From an uncultured Oscillospiraceae bacterium (lineage in GTDB: Bacteria; Bacillota; Clostridia; Oscillospirales; Oscillospiraceae): a stretch of 64,000 nt of DNA. Below are positions 1-8,994 of the stretch, piece after piece. The notes beneath the pieces are model-generated. The model had not been told where the DNA came from. It did not search any database and worked only from the letters and a program-made list of their open reading frames with translations. Location: NCBI GenBank assembly GCA_910587205.1, contig CAJULZ010000001.1, positions 17,502-81,501 on the forward strand. Reading direction: 5' to 3'. The position numbers and the translations under genes are program-made. The first letter of the stretch is position 1, and each line of letters begins with the position of its first letter.

Positions 1-164
1 TCCCCTTCCTGCTCATTGATGTGATCGTGTCCTCCACACTGATGTCCATGGGCATGATTATGCTGCCGCCGGCCATGATTTCTACCCCGTTTAAGCTGCT
101 CCTGTTTGTGTCTGTGAACGGCTGGGAGCTGATGTTCTCCACGCTGATCCAGGGCGTGAACTGA
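1..164 (+). CDS. fliP: Flagellar export gate protein FliP, C-terminal fragment
   Basis: The window opens inside this gene; the reading frame starts at base 3 and stops with TGA at 162-164. The visible 53 residues contain the conserved FliP C-terminus (MSMGMIMLPPAMIS, then PFKLLLFV and a WELM segment), which is part of the membrane-embedded export gate of the flagellar type III secretion system. fliQ follows 23 bases downstream, the usual fliP-fliQ-fliR order. Only the end of the gene is present, so nothing can be said of its start or promoter. Confidence 0.93.
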   Translation, partial: PFLLIDVIVSSTLMSMGMIMLPPAMISTPFKLLLFVSVNGWELMFSTLIQGVN

Positions 165-187
165 GTTGACCCGAGAAAGGAGCCGCC

Positions 188-448
188 ATGGATACCACGC
201 AGACAATGGATTTGGTCCGGGATGCCGTGGGCATAGCCATCAAGCTGGCCAGCCCCATGCTGCTGCTGAGTATGCTGGTAGGCGTGGTGGTGGCCATTTT
301 CCAGGCGGTCACTCAGATCCATGAGCAGACCATCTCTTTTGTACTTAAGCTGATTGTGGTAATTGGTGTGCTGCTCCTGGGCGGCGGCTGGATGCTGGAC
401 ACCCTACGAGATTACACCTATGAAATCTTCTCGCTGATCAGGAGCTGA
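188..448 (+). CDS. fliQ: Flagellar export gate protein FliQ
   Basis: 86 residues, the normal FliQ length, with two hydrophobic segments (about 15-40 and 50-75) and the family pattern VGVVVAIFQAVTQIHEQT. FliQ forms part of the FliP5Q4R1 export gate in the cytoplasmic membrane. The ATG follows an AAAGGAG Shine-Dalgarno with good spacing. The stop is two bases before the fliR ATG, so the genes are probably translationally coupled. Confidence 0.96.
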   Translation: MDTTQTMDLVRDAVGIAIKLASPMLLLSMLVGVVVAIFQAVTQIHEQTISFVLKLIVVIGVLLLGGGWMLDTLRDYTYEIFSLIRS

Positions 449-450
449 AT

Positions 451-1215
451 ATGCTTGATTGGGCAGAATTGACGCTGTTCCTGTTTATCAATGCCCGTGT
501 GAGCGGGTTCATCCTGTTCAACCCTATCCTGGGCAGGAACAACGTCCCGGCTGCGGTGCGCGCCGGCATGGCGTTGGTGCTGTCGGTGTTTGTGGCGTCC
601 ATAACCACCCAACAGGCTCCCGAACCTGTGGGGGTGGCGGAGCTGATGGTGCGTCTGGCGCTGGAGATGGGGCTTGGGTACCTGCTGGGGATGGCGGTAA
701 ACTTCTTTTTCTATATCCCGCAGCTGGCCGGGTCCATGATCGACACCCAGATGGGTATGACCATGAACCAGATGTATGACCCAGGCACCTCCGCCAATAT
801 GTCGGTGAGCGGCATGATCTTGAATGCGCTGATGACCCTGCTGTTTTTCGCGGCAGGGGGACACCTGACCCTGATGCGAATTTTCCTTACGTCCCAGGAC
901 ATCGTGCCCCTGGGCGGTGTGCCCGTGGGGGTGCCCGCGTTGCAGTACCTGTTGGAGCTGTTTATTGAGTGCACAGTGCTGGCGGTGAAGCTGTGTATGC
1001 CCATTCTGGCGGCGGAGCTTATTGCGCAGGTGGGTATGGGGGTGCTGATGAAAGTGATTCCCCAGATCAACGTGTTTGCCATCAACATTGAGCTGAAGGT
1101 TATCGTAGGGCTGGTGCTGTTGTTCATGCTTATGATCCCCTTCAGCGAGTTTTTGATCCAGGTGGAGGCGTCTATGCTGGACAGCCTCCATCAGATTCTG
1201 GTGATAGCCGGATGA
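451..1215 (+). CDS. fliR: Flagellar export gate protein FliR
   Basis: 254 residues and strongly hydrophobic throughout, as expected for the third export gate component. Recognisable FliR features include the N-terminal FILFNPILGRNNVP stretch and the central GSMIDTQMGMTMNQMYDP motif. Position between fliQ and flhB confirms the call. In most Firmicutes flhB starts at or very near the fliR stop; here the next good start is about 95 bases downstream. Confidence 0.96.
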   Translation: MLDWAELTLFLFINARVSGFILFNPILGRNNVPAAVRAGMALVLSVFVASITTQQAPEPVGVAELMVRLALEMGLGYLLGMAVNFFFYIPQLAGSMIDTQMGMTMNQMYDPGTSANMSVSGMILNALMTLLFFAAGGHLTLMRIFLTSQDIVPLGGVPVGVPALQYLLELFIECTVLAVKLCMPILAAELIAQVGMGVLMKVIPQINVFAINIELKVIVGLVLLFMLMIPFSEFLIQVEASMLDSLHQILVIAG

Positions 1216-1310
1216 ATGTCCAGCCCGGAACAATTAAGCGATCAACCCAGCCCCTTCCCACGCCCTGCTGAGGAAGCGGGCGCGACTGCGGCGGCAAGGG
1301 GGGATGGACG

Positions 1311-2381
1311 TTGGCCGAAGGGAATAAGACCGAAAAAGCGACACCAAAAAAGCGACGGGACGAACGAAAAAAGGGCAACGTCTTTATGAGCCGGGATGCG
1401 GTGGCGGTAGCCAGCCTGCTGGGCACCTTCGCCGTCTTGTGGCTTCTTACCGGGGCCTTTGCCGAGCAGCTTGGCGGGTTTATGAGGTTGTGCTTGTCCA
1501 CCATAGGGGAGGAGCCCCAAGAGGTGGGCAGCGTATCCGGTGAATTGGCGGTGCAGGCCATCGCAGTGGTGCTCCAGACTGTGGGGCCGGTGGTGGCGGC
1601 TGCGATACTATGCGCCGTGGGCGCGACCTTTGCCCAGACCCGGTTTCTGGTGAGTGGAGAGTCTATCAAACCGAAATTCAGCCGTCTCAGCCCGCTTCAG
1701 GGCATCAAGAGGCTGTTTTCCCTGAAAAGCATGGTTGAGACCTTGAAAAACTTGGTCAAGATCGCAATTCTGCTGGCCATTGTTTTTTTGAGCATCCGGG
1801 ATATGCTTTTGGAGAGCTCCCGATATCTGTACACGGAGATAAACCCTGCCGTAGCCCACCTTGTGGAAGTGGCGGGGGGGATGGTGCTACGGATCAGCAT
1901 TGCCTTTGTTGTGGTGGCCGCCATGGATTTCTTCTACCAGTGGTGGGAGTACGAGCGGCAGATGAAAATGACCAAGCAGGAGGTCAAAGAGGAATACAAG
2001 CAGATGGAGGGCGACCCTCAGGTGAAGGGGAAGATCAAGGAGATCCAGCGCCGCCGGGCCCAGCAGCGGATGATGCAGCAGGTGCCTGGGGCGGATGTGG
2101 TTATCCGGAACCCGACCCACTTCGCCGTGGCCCTGCGCTACAAGCCGGACCAGGACGATGCCCCTATTATGCTGGCCAAGGGCCAGGATAACGTTGCTAT
2201 GCGCATCGTCCAGATTGCTGAGGAGCACAAGATCGCCGTGATTGAGAATGTGCCCCTGGCCCGGGCGTTGTACGCCCAGGCAGAGCTGAACCAGTTTATC
2301 CCCCAGGACTTATACGGGCCGGTGGCGGAAGTACTGGTATACATCTTTAAGCTGAACGAGAAGAAGCAGGTTGTGAAGTGA
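1311..2381 (+). CDS. flhB: Flagellar export switch protein FlhB
   Basis: 356 residues. The N-terminus carries the FlhB signature EKATPKKRRDERKKGNV, followed by four membrane segments and a cytoplasmic domain with the self-cleavage motif NPTH at residues 267-270. Cleavage there switches export from rod/hook to filament substrates. The start is read as TTG at 1311: it sits 8 bases after an AAGGGGGG SD and gives exactly the family N-terminus, and no in-frame ATG lies upstream before a stop. An ATG at 1216, just after the fliR stop, opens a 57-codon frame in another register and is judged not to be the gene. Confidence 0.95.
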   Translation: MAEGNKTEKATPKKRRDERKKGNVFMSRDAVAVASLLGTFAVLWLLTGAFAEQLGGFMRLCLSTIGEEPQEVGSVSGELAVQAIAVVLQTVGPVVAAAILCAVGATFAQTRFLVSGESIKPKFSRLSPLQGIKRLFSLKSMVETLKNLVKIAILLAIVFLSIRDMLLESSRYLYTEINPAVAHLVEVAGGMVLRISIAFVVVAAMDFFYQWWEYERQMKMTKQEVKEEYKQMEGDPQVKGKIKEIQRRRAQQRMMQQVPGADVVIRNPTHFAVALRYKPDQDDAPIMLAKGQDNVAMRIVQIAEEHKIAVIENVPLARALYAQAELNQFIPQDLYGPVAEVLVYIFKLNEKKQVVK

Positions 2382-2417
2382 CGGCCGTATCCACACCCTA
2401 CCAGGAGGTAAGCGCCC

Positions 2418-4523
2418 ATGCTCAAGCGCGTTTTAAACAATAGCATAGCGCTGTTCGTGGTGGTTGTGGTTATGTTCCTGTTCGTTCCCCTGAACCCCAT
2501 GATTCTGGACATCCTGCTGGTGGTGAACATCGGGCTGTCCATTATGATCCTGATGATCACCATGAACATCTCGGATGCGCTGGACTTCTCCATTTTCCCA
2601 TCCCTGCTGCTGATTACCACCTTGTTCCGGCTGGGCATGAACGTGTCCAGTACCCGGATGATCCTCACCACCGGCGACCCCGGTGTGGTCATCCAAAACT
2701 TTGGACAGCTCATCACCCAGGGGGATATTGTGGTGGGCTTCGTGATCTTCTTTATCATCGTGCTGGTGCAGCTTATCGTTATTACCAAGGGCGCGGAACG
2801 CGTGTCCGAGGTGGCCGCCCGCTTCACCTTGGACGCCATGCCGGGCAAGCAGATGGCCATCGATGCGGATCTCAGCTCCGGCCTGATCGATGAACAGCAG
2901 GCCCGGATACGCCGGGAGAAGATCCAGAAGGAAGCCGATTTCTACGGCGCCATGGATGGCGCCACCAAGATTGTCAAGGGCGACTCCACCATGTCCATCA
3001 TCATCACGGTGATCAACCTGGTGGGCGGCCTGCTCATCGGCATGATCAGCCGGGGGATGGAGCCGATGGAGGCGCTGAGCAGCATCTGCATCCTCACCAT
3101 CGGCGACGGCCTGGTGTCCCAGATCCCGTCCCTGATGATTTCCACCGCCACCGGCATGATCGTCACCCGGTCGGTATCCGACGGCAGCCTGAACTTGGAC
3201 GTCTTGTCCCAGTTCAAGGCCCAGCCTCGGGCGATTATGACCACCGGCGTAGTGCTGCTGGTGCTGGCGGCCATCCCCGGCACGCCCACCGTCCCCCTGC
3301 TGGTGGGCGGGGCGGCCCTGCTGGGCGGCGGATTCTTTATCACCCGCCAGATGACGGCCCAGCGGCAGGCGGCGGAGGCCGCGGCCCAGGCCCCCTCCGA
3401 GCCTGCGGAGCTGGCCGCGCCCAGCGAGAGCGACTACTACCGCGACATCAACAACGTATATACCCTGCTGTCGGTTGAACCGGTGGAGATGGAGTTTGGC
3501 TACAGCCTGATCCCCATGGTGGACGAAAGCCACGGCGGCAAGCTCATCAGCCGCATCACCATTTTCCGGCGGCAATATGCCCAGGATATGGGTTTTGTCA
3601 TCCCCTCCATCCGCCTGCACGATTCCTCTGCACTGGGCACCAACCAGTACGCCATCCGCATCAAGGGCGAGGTGGTGGCCCAGGGCGAGATTCTGGTGGA
3701 CTATTACTTGGCCCTGGAGCCCCCCAATCCCTTGGGGGAGATTGACGGGATCGAGACCATCGAGCCCGCCTACGGCATCCCCTCCCGGTGGATTTTGCCG
3801 GAAAACAAGGAGATGGCGGAGATCTACGGATACAATGTTATCGACCCGCTGTCCGTTATGCTGACCCATCTGGCGGAGACGGTGAAAAAGCACGCCTATG
3901 AGCTGCTTAATCGCGCCGAGACCATCCGCCTGATCGACAACTTGAAGCAGTCCGCCCCCGAACTGGTGGAGGAGGCGATACCGGGAATTATCCCCTATGC
4001 CAAGCTGGAAAAGCTGCTGCGCAACCTGCTCCAAGAGGGCGTGCCCATCAAGGACCTGAGCACCATCGTGGAGACCGCCGCCGACGGGTTTGCTCAGGGG
4101 CGGGATCTGGACATGGTGACAGAGCAGGTGCGCGGCGCGCTGGCCCGCACCATTACCCGCCGCTTCTGCGAGGACGGCCAGCTCCGGGTGATTACCCTGG
4201 ATGCAGAGGTGGAGAAGCGCATCATCTCCTCCCTCACCCGGAACGAACAGGGCGTGTACCTGGCCATGGGCCCCGAGCTGATGCAGACCATTATCACCCA
4301 GGTGGCGGAGCACCTGAAAAAGTTCGGCGACCTGGCCCAGACGCCGGTCATCTTGGTCAGCCAGGTAATCCGGGGCTATTTCAGCCGGATGATTACCCAG
4401 TTCTACCCCAACGTATATGTGCTGTCCTTCAATGAGATCACCAACAGCGTGCAGATCCAGGCCCTGGGCAACATCGTATCCGAGGTTCCCGCCGTGGCAC
4501 AGCGAAGGGCGGTGAACACATGA
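2418..4523 (+). CDS. flhA: Flagellar export apparatus protein FlhA
   Basis: 701 residues, the normal length. About eight membrane segments occupy residues 1-320, and the FHIPEP-family signature RVSEVAARFTLDAMPGKQ is near residues 128-145. The C-terminal half (about 340-701) is the cytoplasmic ring domain that docks chaperone-substrate complexes. The ATG follows AGGAGG. The stop overlaps the fliA start by four bases (ATGA). In many Firmicutes flhF and flhG follow flhA; neither is present here. Confidence 0.97.
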   Translation: MLKRVLNNSIALFVVVVVMFLFVPLNPMILDILLVVNIGLSIMILMITMNISDALDFSIFPSLLLITTLFRLGMNVSSTRMILTTGDPGVVIQNFGQLITQGDIVVGFVIFFIIVLVQLIVITKGAERVSEVAARFTLDAMPGKQMAIDADLSSGLIDEQQARIRREKIQKEADFYGAMDGATKIVKGDSTMSIIITVINLVGGLLIGMISRGMEPMEALSSICILTIGDGLVSQIPSLMISTATGMIVTRSVSDGSLNLDVLSQFKAQPRAIMTTGVVLLVLAAIPGTPTVPLLVGGAALLGGGFFITRQMTAQRQAAEAAAQAPSEPAELAAPSESDYYRDINNVYTLLSVEPVEMEFGYSLIPMVDESHGGKLISRITIFRRQYAQDMGFVIPSIRLHDSSALGTNQYAIRIKGEVVAQGEILVDYYLALEPPNPLGEIDGIETIEPAYGIPSRWILPENKEMAEIYGYNVIDPLSVMLTHLAETVKKHAYELLNRAETIRLIDNLKQSAPELVEEAIPGIIPYAKLEKLLRNLLQEGVPIKDLSTIVETAADGFAQGRDLDMVTEQVRGALARTITRRFCEDGQLRVITLDAEVEKRIISSLTRNEQGVYLAMGPELMQTIITQVAEHLKKFGDLAQTPVILVSQVIRGYFSRMITQFYPNVYVLSFNEITNSVQIQALGNIVSEVPAVAQRRAVNT

Positions 4524-5362
4524 GTGTGGGTATTGCGGAACGGGGCTACACCGAGGCCGAAATCGAGGCGATGGAAACGCAGGAGCTGCTCACGCGCTAT
4601 AAGCAGACGGGGGACGAGACGCTGAAATGGCCCTTGGTGCTGCGATATGAAGGGCTTATCAAAAGTGCCGCTCTCCAGATCCGCGGCGTGTACAGCAGCT
4701 TTGCCCAGGTGGACGACATCGTCAGCGAGGGCATCCTTACCTTGCTCAGTTCCATCGATAAATTTGACCCGGAGAAGGGCATCAAGTTTGAAACCTACGT
4801 AGCCAAGCGAATCCGGGGGATGGTCATCGACCTGGCCCGGAAGCAGGACTGGCTGCCCCGGAACATCCGCCAGCGGGCCAAGGAGATCGACGCGGCGGTG
4901 TCCAGCCTGGCCAACGAGCTGGGACGGTTTCCCAGCGACCAGGAGGTGGCCGACCGGCTGGGCATCCCTACGGATAAGTACCAGAAGGAGGCCGCCCGGG
5001 TGGCCCTGAGCAATACCCTCTCCCTGGACGCGCTGATGGACGCCCGGGATCTGGAGGGGTACCGGTTCGAGGTGTCCGACCAGGACCCCAAGCTCCAGCC
5101 GGAAACCGTGCTGGAGGATCAGGAACTCCAGCAGACCTTGGCTGAGGGAATCGCCGCCCTCCAGGAGAACGAGCAGATTGTTCTCTCCCTCTACTATGAA
5201 AAAAACCTTCACATGAAGGAGATCGCCCAGGTGATGGGAGTAAGCGAACCCCGTATTTCCCAGATCCACTCCCGTGCTATCCAGAAGCTGCGGGAACACA
5301 TGGGCTCATACATGAGCAGTGAACCGCCCCCCAAAACCACCAAAAAGCGGAAGAAGGCATGA
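4520..5362 (+). CDS. fliA: RNA polymerase sigma-28 factor, FliA/SigD (WhiG) family
   Basis: 280 residues with sigma-70 regions 2, 3 and 4 in order. Region 2 contains EKGIKFETYVAKRIRGMVID followed by the FliA-type WLPRNIR segment. Region 4 ends in a helix-turn-helix (MKEIAQVMGVSEPRISQIHS, from about residue 232). It directs transcription of late flagellar and chemotaxis genes. Three promoters in this window match its consensus, at 11863, 30639 and 35416. Its anti-sigma factor FlgM is encoded at 30276-30584. It overlaps flhA by four bases. The C-terminal tail is lysine-rich. Confidence 0.95.
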   Translation: MSVGIAERGYTEAEIEAMETQELLTRYKQTGDETLKWPLVLRYEGLIKSAALQIRGVYSSFAQVDDIVSEGILTLLSSIDKFDPEKGIKFETYVAKRIRGMVIDLARKQDWLPRNIRQRAKEIDAAVSSLANELGRFPSDQEVADRLGIPTDKYQKEAARVALSNTLSLDALMDARDLEGYRFEVSDQDPKLQPETVLEDQELQQTLAEGIAALQENEQIVLSLYYEKNLHMKEIAQVMGVSEPRISQIHSRAIQKLREHMGSYMSSEPPPKTTKKRKKA

Positions 5363-5368
5363 TGCAAG

Positions 5369-6118
5369 ATGTTTAAAGGCTTTTATAATCTAACCTCCGG
5401 GATGCTGACGCAGCAGCGCAACCTGAACGTGGTGGGCAACAACCTGGTGAACATTTCCACTGCGGGCTTCAAGGAGAGCCGTTATACCGCCACCACCTTT
5501 GACGACGTGATGTATAGCCGGGTGGGCAACGTGGAGAAGGTATATACGGAGATCGGCCGGCAGAGTTATATCCGGGCCAACAGCGAGATTTCCGTCGTTT
5601 ATGACCAGGGTATCCCTGAGCCCACTGGGATCCCACTGGATTTTGCCATCATGGGGGAAGGGTTCTTTGCCGTCCAGAATGGAGACGGCGGGATTGCCTA
5701 CACCCGGGCGGGCAGCTTCTCCCTGGACGACGAAGGGTATCTGTGCTTCCCCGGGGTGGGGCAGGTGCTGGACCCTGAGGGGCAGCCGATCCTGGTCACT
5801 ACCGATAAGCTGGACGTGGACGCGCAGGGGAACCTGTTCACTCAAAACGGCGGCTATCTGGGCCAGCTGGGCGTCTACACCTTCGAGGACATGGACGCGC
5901 TGGAGCAGGATGACCGGGGCTTTTTCCTGGGCGATGGGGCGCAGCCTGCGGAAACCCAGCAGATTTTGTGGAAATATCTGGAGCGGTCCAATGTGGATAT
6001 GATTCGGCAGATGACGGAGATGCTCACCTGCCAGCGTGCGCTGCAAAGCGCCGCGTCGGTATCCAAGATGTACGACGAAGTAATGGGCCATTCCGCCAGC
6101 GATATTGGCCGGATGTAA
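5369..6118 (+). CDS. Flagellar rod protein, FlgF/FlgG (FlhO/FlhP) family, copy 1
   Basis: 249 residues. The N-terminus has the rod/hook signature LNVVGNNLVNISTAGFKESR, and the C-terminus has the matching conserved helix (LERSNVDMIRQMTEMLTCQR). Both terminal helices pack in the rod core, and the length fits a FlgF or FlgG type distal rod protein rather than the hook protein FlgE. It begins seven bases after fliA and is followed by a paralogue. The two resemble the Bacillus FlhO-FlhP pair. Which copy is proximal cannot be told from sequence alone. Confidence 0.9.
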   Translation: MFKGFYNLTSGMLTQQRNLNVVGNNLVNISTAGFKESRYTATTFDDVMYSRVGNVEKVYTEIGRQSYIRANSEISVVYDQGIPEPTGIPLDFAIMGEGFFAVQNGDGGIAYTRAGSFSLDDEGYLCFPGVGQVLDPEGQPILVTTDKLDVDAQGNLFTQNGGYLGQLGVYTFEDMDALEQDDRGFFLGDGAQPAETQQILWKYLERSNVDMIRQMTEMLTCQRALQSAASVSKMYDEVMGHSASDIGRM

Positions 6119-6135
6119 GGAGGGCGTAACGGAAG

Positions 6136-6879
6136 ATGAACCAATCCTTTTATATCGGCGCCATCGGCGCCCAGCAGCAACTCCAGCGCCTGAACATCCA
6201 CGGCGACAACATCGCCAACGTGAATACCTACGGCTTCAAGGCCGACCGTTCCCGGTTCACCGCCCTGATGCATCAGAATCACCGGGGCGTGGAGGAGGAG
6301 CTCCCCATGGGCGTAGGCACCAGGCTGCTGATGACCTCCACCGACTTTTCCCAGGGCGCGCCGGCGGACTCTGGGCGCACCTTGGATTACTACATTGAGG
6401 GGGACGGTTTCTTTGGCCTGGTGGATCTGGCCACGGGGGATGTGTCCTTTACCCGGAATGGGGCGTTCTATATGTCGCAGCTGGAGCGGGCGACCGGCAG
6501 TGTGGACGAAAACGGCCAGCCTGAGATGGAGCTCGTATACTGCTTAGGGGACGGGGAGGGCCGCTTTGTGCTCAGTGAGACGGGCGGGTTGATCGAGATC
6601 ACCGACCCGGAGGAGAAGCTGCCTGTGGGGATCTTTGACTACGTCAATTACAATGGGATGGAGCAGATCGGTGATACCCGTTATCTCCCGGTGGATAAGA
6701 ACGGCGGGCTAAGCTATGGCACCGGTATCCTGCGCCAGGGAATGGTGGAGCGCTCCAATGCCGACCTTGCCGAGGAACTGACCAAGGTAATTGAGTCCCA
6801 GCGGGCTTACGGTATGGCGCTGAAAATGGTCCAGACCTCCGATGAGATCGAGACTACCATTAATAACCTGCGCGGCTGA
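6136..6879 (+). CDS. Flagellar rod protein, FlgF/FlgG (FlhO/FlhP) family, copy 2
   Basis: 247 residues, with rod signature LNIHGDNIANVNTYGFKADR near the N-terminus and the C-terminal helix VERSNADLAEELTKVIESQR. It is a paralogue of the preceding gene, preceded by GGAGGG. As secreted rod subunits, both should be exported by the FliPQR-FlhAB apparatus before the FlhB switch. FlgF versus FlgG assignment is open. Confidence 0.9.
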   Translation: MNQSFYIGAIGAQQQLQRLNIHGDNIANVNTYGFKADRSRFTALMHQNHRGVEEELPMGVGTRLLMTSTDFSQGAPADSGRTLDYYIEGDGFFGLVDLATGDVSFTRNGAFYMSQLERATGSVDENGQPEMELVYCLGDGEGRFVLSETGGLIEITDPEEKLPVGIFDYVNYNGMEQIGDTRYLPVDKNGGLSYGTGILRQGMVERSNADLAEELTKVIESQRAYGMALKMVQTSDEIETTINNLRG

Positions 6880-6914
6880 GCCGGCGGGACGATTTGACGA
6901 CAGGAGGGAATGGA

Positions 6915-7541
6915 ATGGCGATCAAAAATTACGATGAGCTGAACTTGCTGGAGTTGGATACGCTCCGGGAGATCGGCAGCGTTGGTACAGGCAACGCCGC
7001 TACCGCCCTGTCCCAGATGTTGGGACAGCAGGTGCGCATCACGCTGCCGGAAGTGCGCATCATGGGTTACAATGAAGCCATTGAATGGATCGGGGGTCCA
7101 GAGGAAATTACTGCCGGGGTGCTGGTGAAGCTCAGCGGACAGCTGAGCGGGATCATGCTGTCGGTGCAGCCGCTGGAATTTGTAAATATTGTGCTGGAAA
7201 GCATAATGGGCCGCCGCATCGGTGGATATGAGGAGCTTTCGGAGCTGGAAAACTCCGCCCTCATTGAGGTGGGCAACATTATGATCTCCACCTTTATCAA
7301 CGCCCTGAGCGGCTTGGCCGGGATGGACGTGAACCTGACGGTGCCCGCTTTCACGGTGGATATGCAAGGTGCAATCCTGGCTGTGCCCATGGCGGAATAC
7401 GGGGGACAGTCCGATTATATTATGACCATCGGGAGTAACTTCGTATGCGACAACAGACAGGTTCCCTGCCGCCTGCTGATGTCGCCGGATCTCCGGTCAC
7501 TGAATGCTCTATTGAGGAAGCTGGGCGTAAGCGATGAGTGA
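6915..7541 (+). CDS. cheC: Chemotaxis CheY-P phosphatase CheC
   Basis: 208 residues when started at the ATG at 6915, which has an AGGAGGG SD at ideal distance; a TTG 21 bases upstream lacks one. CheC removes phosphate from CheY-P and partners CheD in receptor adaptation. Two active-site helices are visible. The second carries the canonical Glu-x-x-Asn (E118, N121). The first reads EIGS (E19, S22), so its catalytic Asn is replaced by Ser. The stop overlaps the cheD start by 8 bases, typical of this interacting pair. Confidence 0.93.
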   Translation: MAIKNYDELNLLELDTLREIGSVGTGNAATALSQMLGQQVRITLPEVRIMGYNEAIEWIGGPEEITAGVLVKLSGQLSGIMLSVQPLEFVNIVLESIMGRRIGGYEELSELENSALIEVGNIMISTFINALSGLAGMDVNLTVPAFTVDMQGAILAVPMAEYGGQSDYIMTIGSNFVCDNRQVPCRLLMSPDLRSLNALLRKLGVSDE

Positions 7542-8016
7542 AAAACTGATCATCGGCATAGCGGACATGAAGATGGCCAAAGGGGAGGGTATGTTGGTCA
7601 CCTACGCACTGGGGTCCTGCATTGGGATCTGCCTGCATGACCCGGCGCTGAAACTGGGAGCGCTGGTGCACATCATGTTGCCGCTGAATATGGAGACGGG
7701 GCGGAAAAACCCGATGAAATATGCCGATACCGGGATCAGGGAGACCTTGAAGCAGATGGAGGCCAAAGGCGCCAGCCGCTCCAGGATTACCGCCAAGATC
7801 GCCGGCGGAGCAATGATGTTTAAGGATGGGGGCAGCGGTTCCTTGGGCAACATCGGCCAGCGGAACATTGAGAGCGTGAAGCTCAACCTGAAAAAAGAGG
7901 GTATCCGCCTGTTGAAAGAGGATGTGGGCGGTGCAGTGGCGCGTACATTGCTCTTTGACGTGAACAGCGGGCTGGGCTGCATCCGCTGTTATGGCCGCAA
8001 GGAACTGATTATTTAA
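7534..8016 (+). CDS. cheD: Chemoreceptor glutamine deamidase CheD
   Basis: 160 residues, normal for CheD. The enzyme deamidates glutamines on chemoreceptors and binds CheC. The catalytic cysteine lies in GSCIGIC (C29) and the histidine in VHIMLP (H46), with the following GGAMMF segment also conserved. It overlaps cheC by eight bases. A likely substrate is the chemoreceptor at 17765-19555. Confidence 0.95.
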   Translation: MSEKLIIGIADMKMAKGEGMLVTYALGSCIGICLHDPALKLGALVHIMLPLNMETGRKNPMKYADTGIRETLKQMEAKGASRSRITAKIAGGAMMFKDGGSGSLGNIGQRNIESVKLNLKKEGIRLLKEDVGGAVARTLLFDVNSGLGCIRCYGRKELII

Positions 8017-8049
8017 CAGCGTATAAGCTGAAAGGGAGTGTTGGCAATC

Positions 8050-8982
8050 ATGGAAGACAACAAGCACGGGATCCTGCTGGAATCGGGCACCAACGAGATT
8101 GAGATCATGAAGTTCACCATCGGGGGCAACCTGTTCGGCATCAACGTGGCCAAGGTGCGGGAGATCATGATCTCCGCGCCGGTAAAGCCCATGCCCCATG
8201 CTCACTCGGCGGTGGAGGGCATTTTCAAACCCCGGGATACGGTGCTCACTGTGGTGGATTTGCCCAAGTATCTGGGCATGGACAGCCCCAAGGATGAGAA
8301 GGACATCTTCATCATTACCAATTTCAATAAGATGTTTATCGCCTTCCGGGTCCACACCGTGGACCGCATTAGCCGCATTTCCTGGACGGACATTCAGAAG
8401 CCGGACAAAACTGTCTCCGGCGGTACGGAGAGCGTTGCCACCGGCATTGCCCAGTGCGACGGCGAGCTGGTCACCATCCTGGACTTTGAGCGCATTGTGG
8501 CGGAGATTGCCCCGGAGACCTCCATCCAGATGTCCGAGGTGGAGCGCCTTGGCCCCCGGGACCGGAACGACCGGCCCATCTGGGTGGCGGAGGATTCGGT
8601 GTTGCTGAGCAAGATGATCGCGGATTCGCTGCGCAAGGCCAATTACATCAACCTGCATATGTATCCCAATGGACTGGAGCTGTGGGAGGCGCTGTCCGCC
8701 TTGCCGGCTGAAGGAGATCTGGAGAAGGATGTGGCCCTGATTATCACCGATATCGAGATGCCCCAGATGGATGGGCACCGGCTTACCAAGCTGGTGAAAG
8801 ACCACTCGCGCTTCAAGCAGATTCCCCTGATCATCTTCTCCTCCCTCATCAGTGAGGAGATGCGGCGCAAGGGCCGGGATCTGGGTGCGGACGAACAGCT
8901 CACCAAGCCGGAGATCGGCCACTTGGTGGATGTGATGGACCACCTGCTGGATCGCATGGACAAGCAGAAGGGCAAGGGTTAA
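8050..8982 (+). CDS. cheV: Chemotaxis coupling protein CheV (CheW-receiver fusion)
   Basis: 310 residues from the ATG at 8050; GTG at 8038 and TTG at 8041 overlap the AAAGGGAG SD and are less likely. Residues about 10-160 form a CheW domain (FGINVAKVREIM). Residues about 175-305 form a receiver domain whose phosphorylation site is D234 in TDIEMPQMDG, with a conserved K near the end (TKPEIG). CheV links receptors to CheA and is itself phosphorylated in adaptation. It follows cheD by 33 bases. Confidence 0.95.
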   Translation: MEDNKHGILLESGTNEIEIMKFTIGGNLFGINVAKVREIMISAPVKPMPHAHSAVEGIFKPRDTVLTVVDLPKYLGMDSPKDEKDIFIITNFNKMFIAFRVHTVDRISRISWTDIQKPDKTVSGGTESVATGIAQCDGELVTILDFERIVAEIAPETSIQMSEVERLGPRDRNDRPIWVAEDSVLLSKMIADSLRKANYINLHMYPNGLELWEALSALPAEGDLEKDVALIITDIEMPQMDGHRLTKLVKDHSRFKQIPLIIFSSLISEEMRRKGRDLGADEQLTKPEIGHLVDVMDHLLDRMDKQKGKG

Positions 8983-8994
8983 TAGGAGGCAGTT

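Noticed and set aside
1216..1391. 57-codon ORF starting just after fliR
   Set aside because: It shares most of its length with flhB in another frame and has no family match; kept only as a possible frameshift note.
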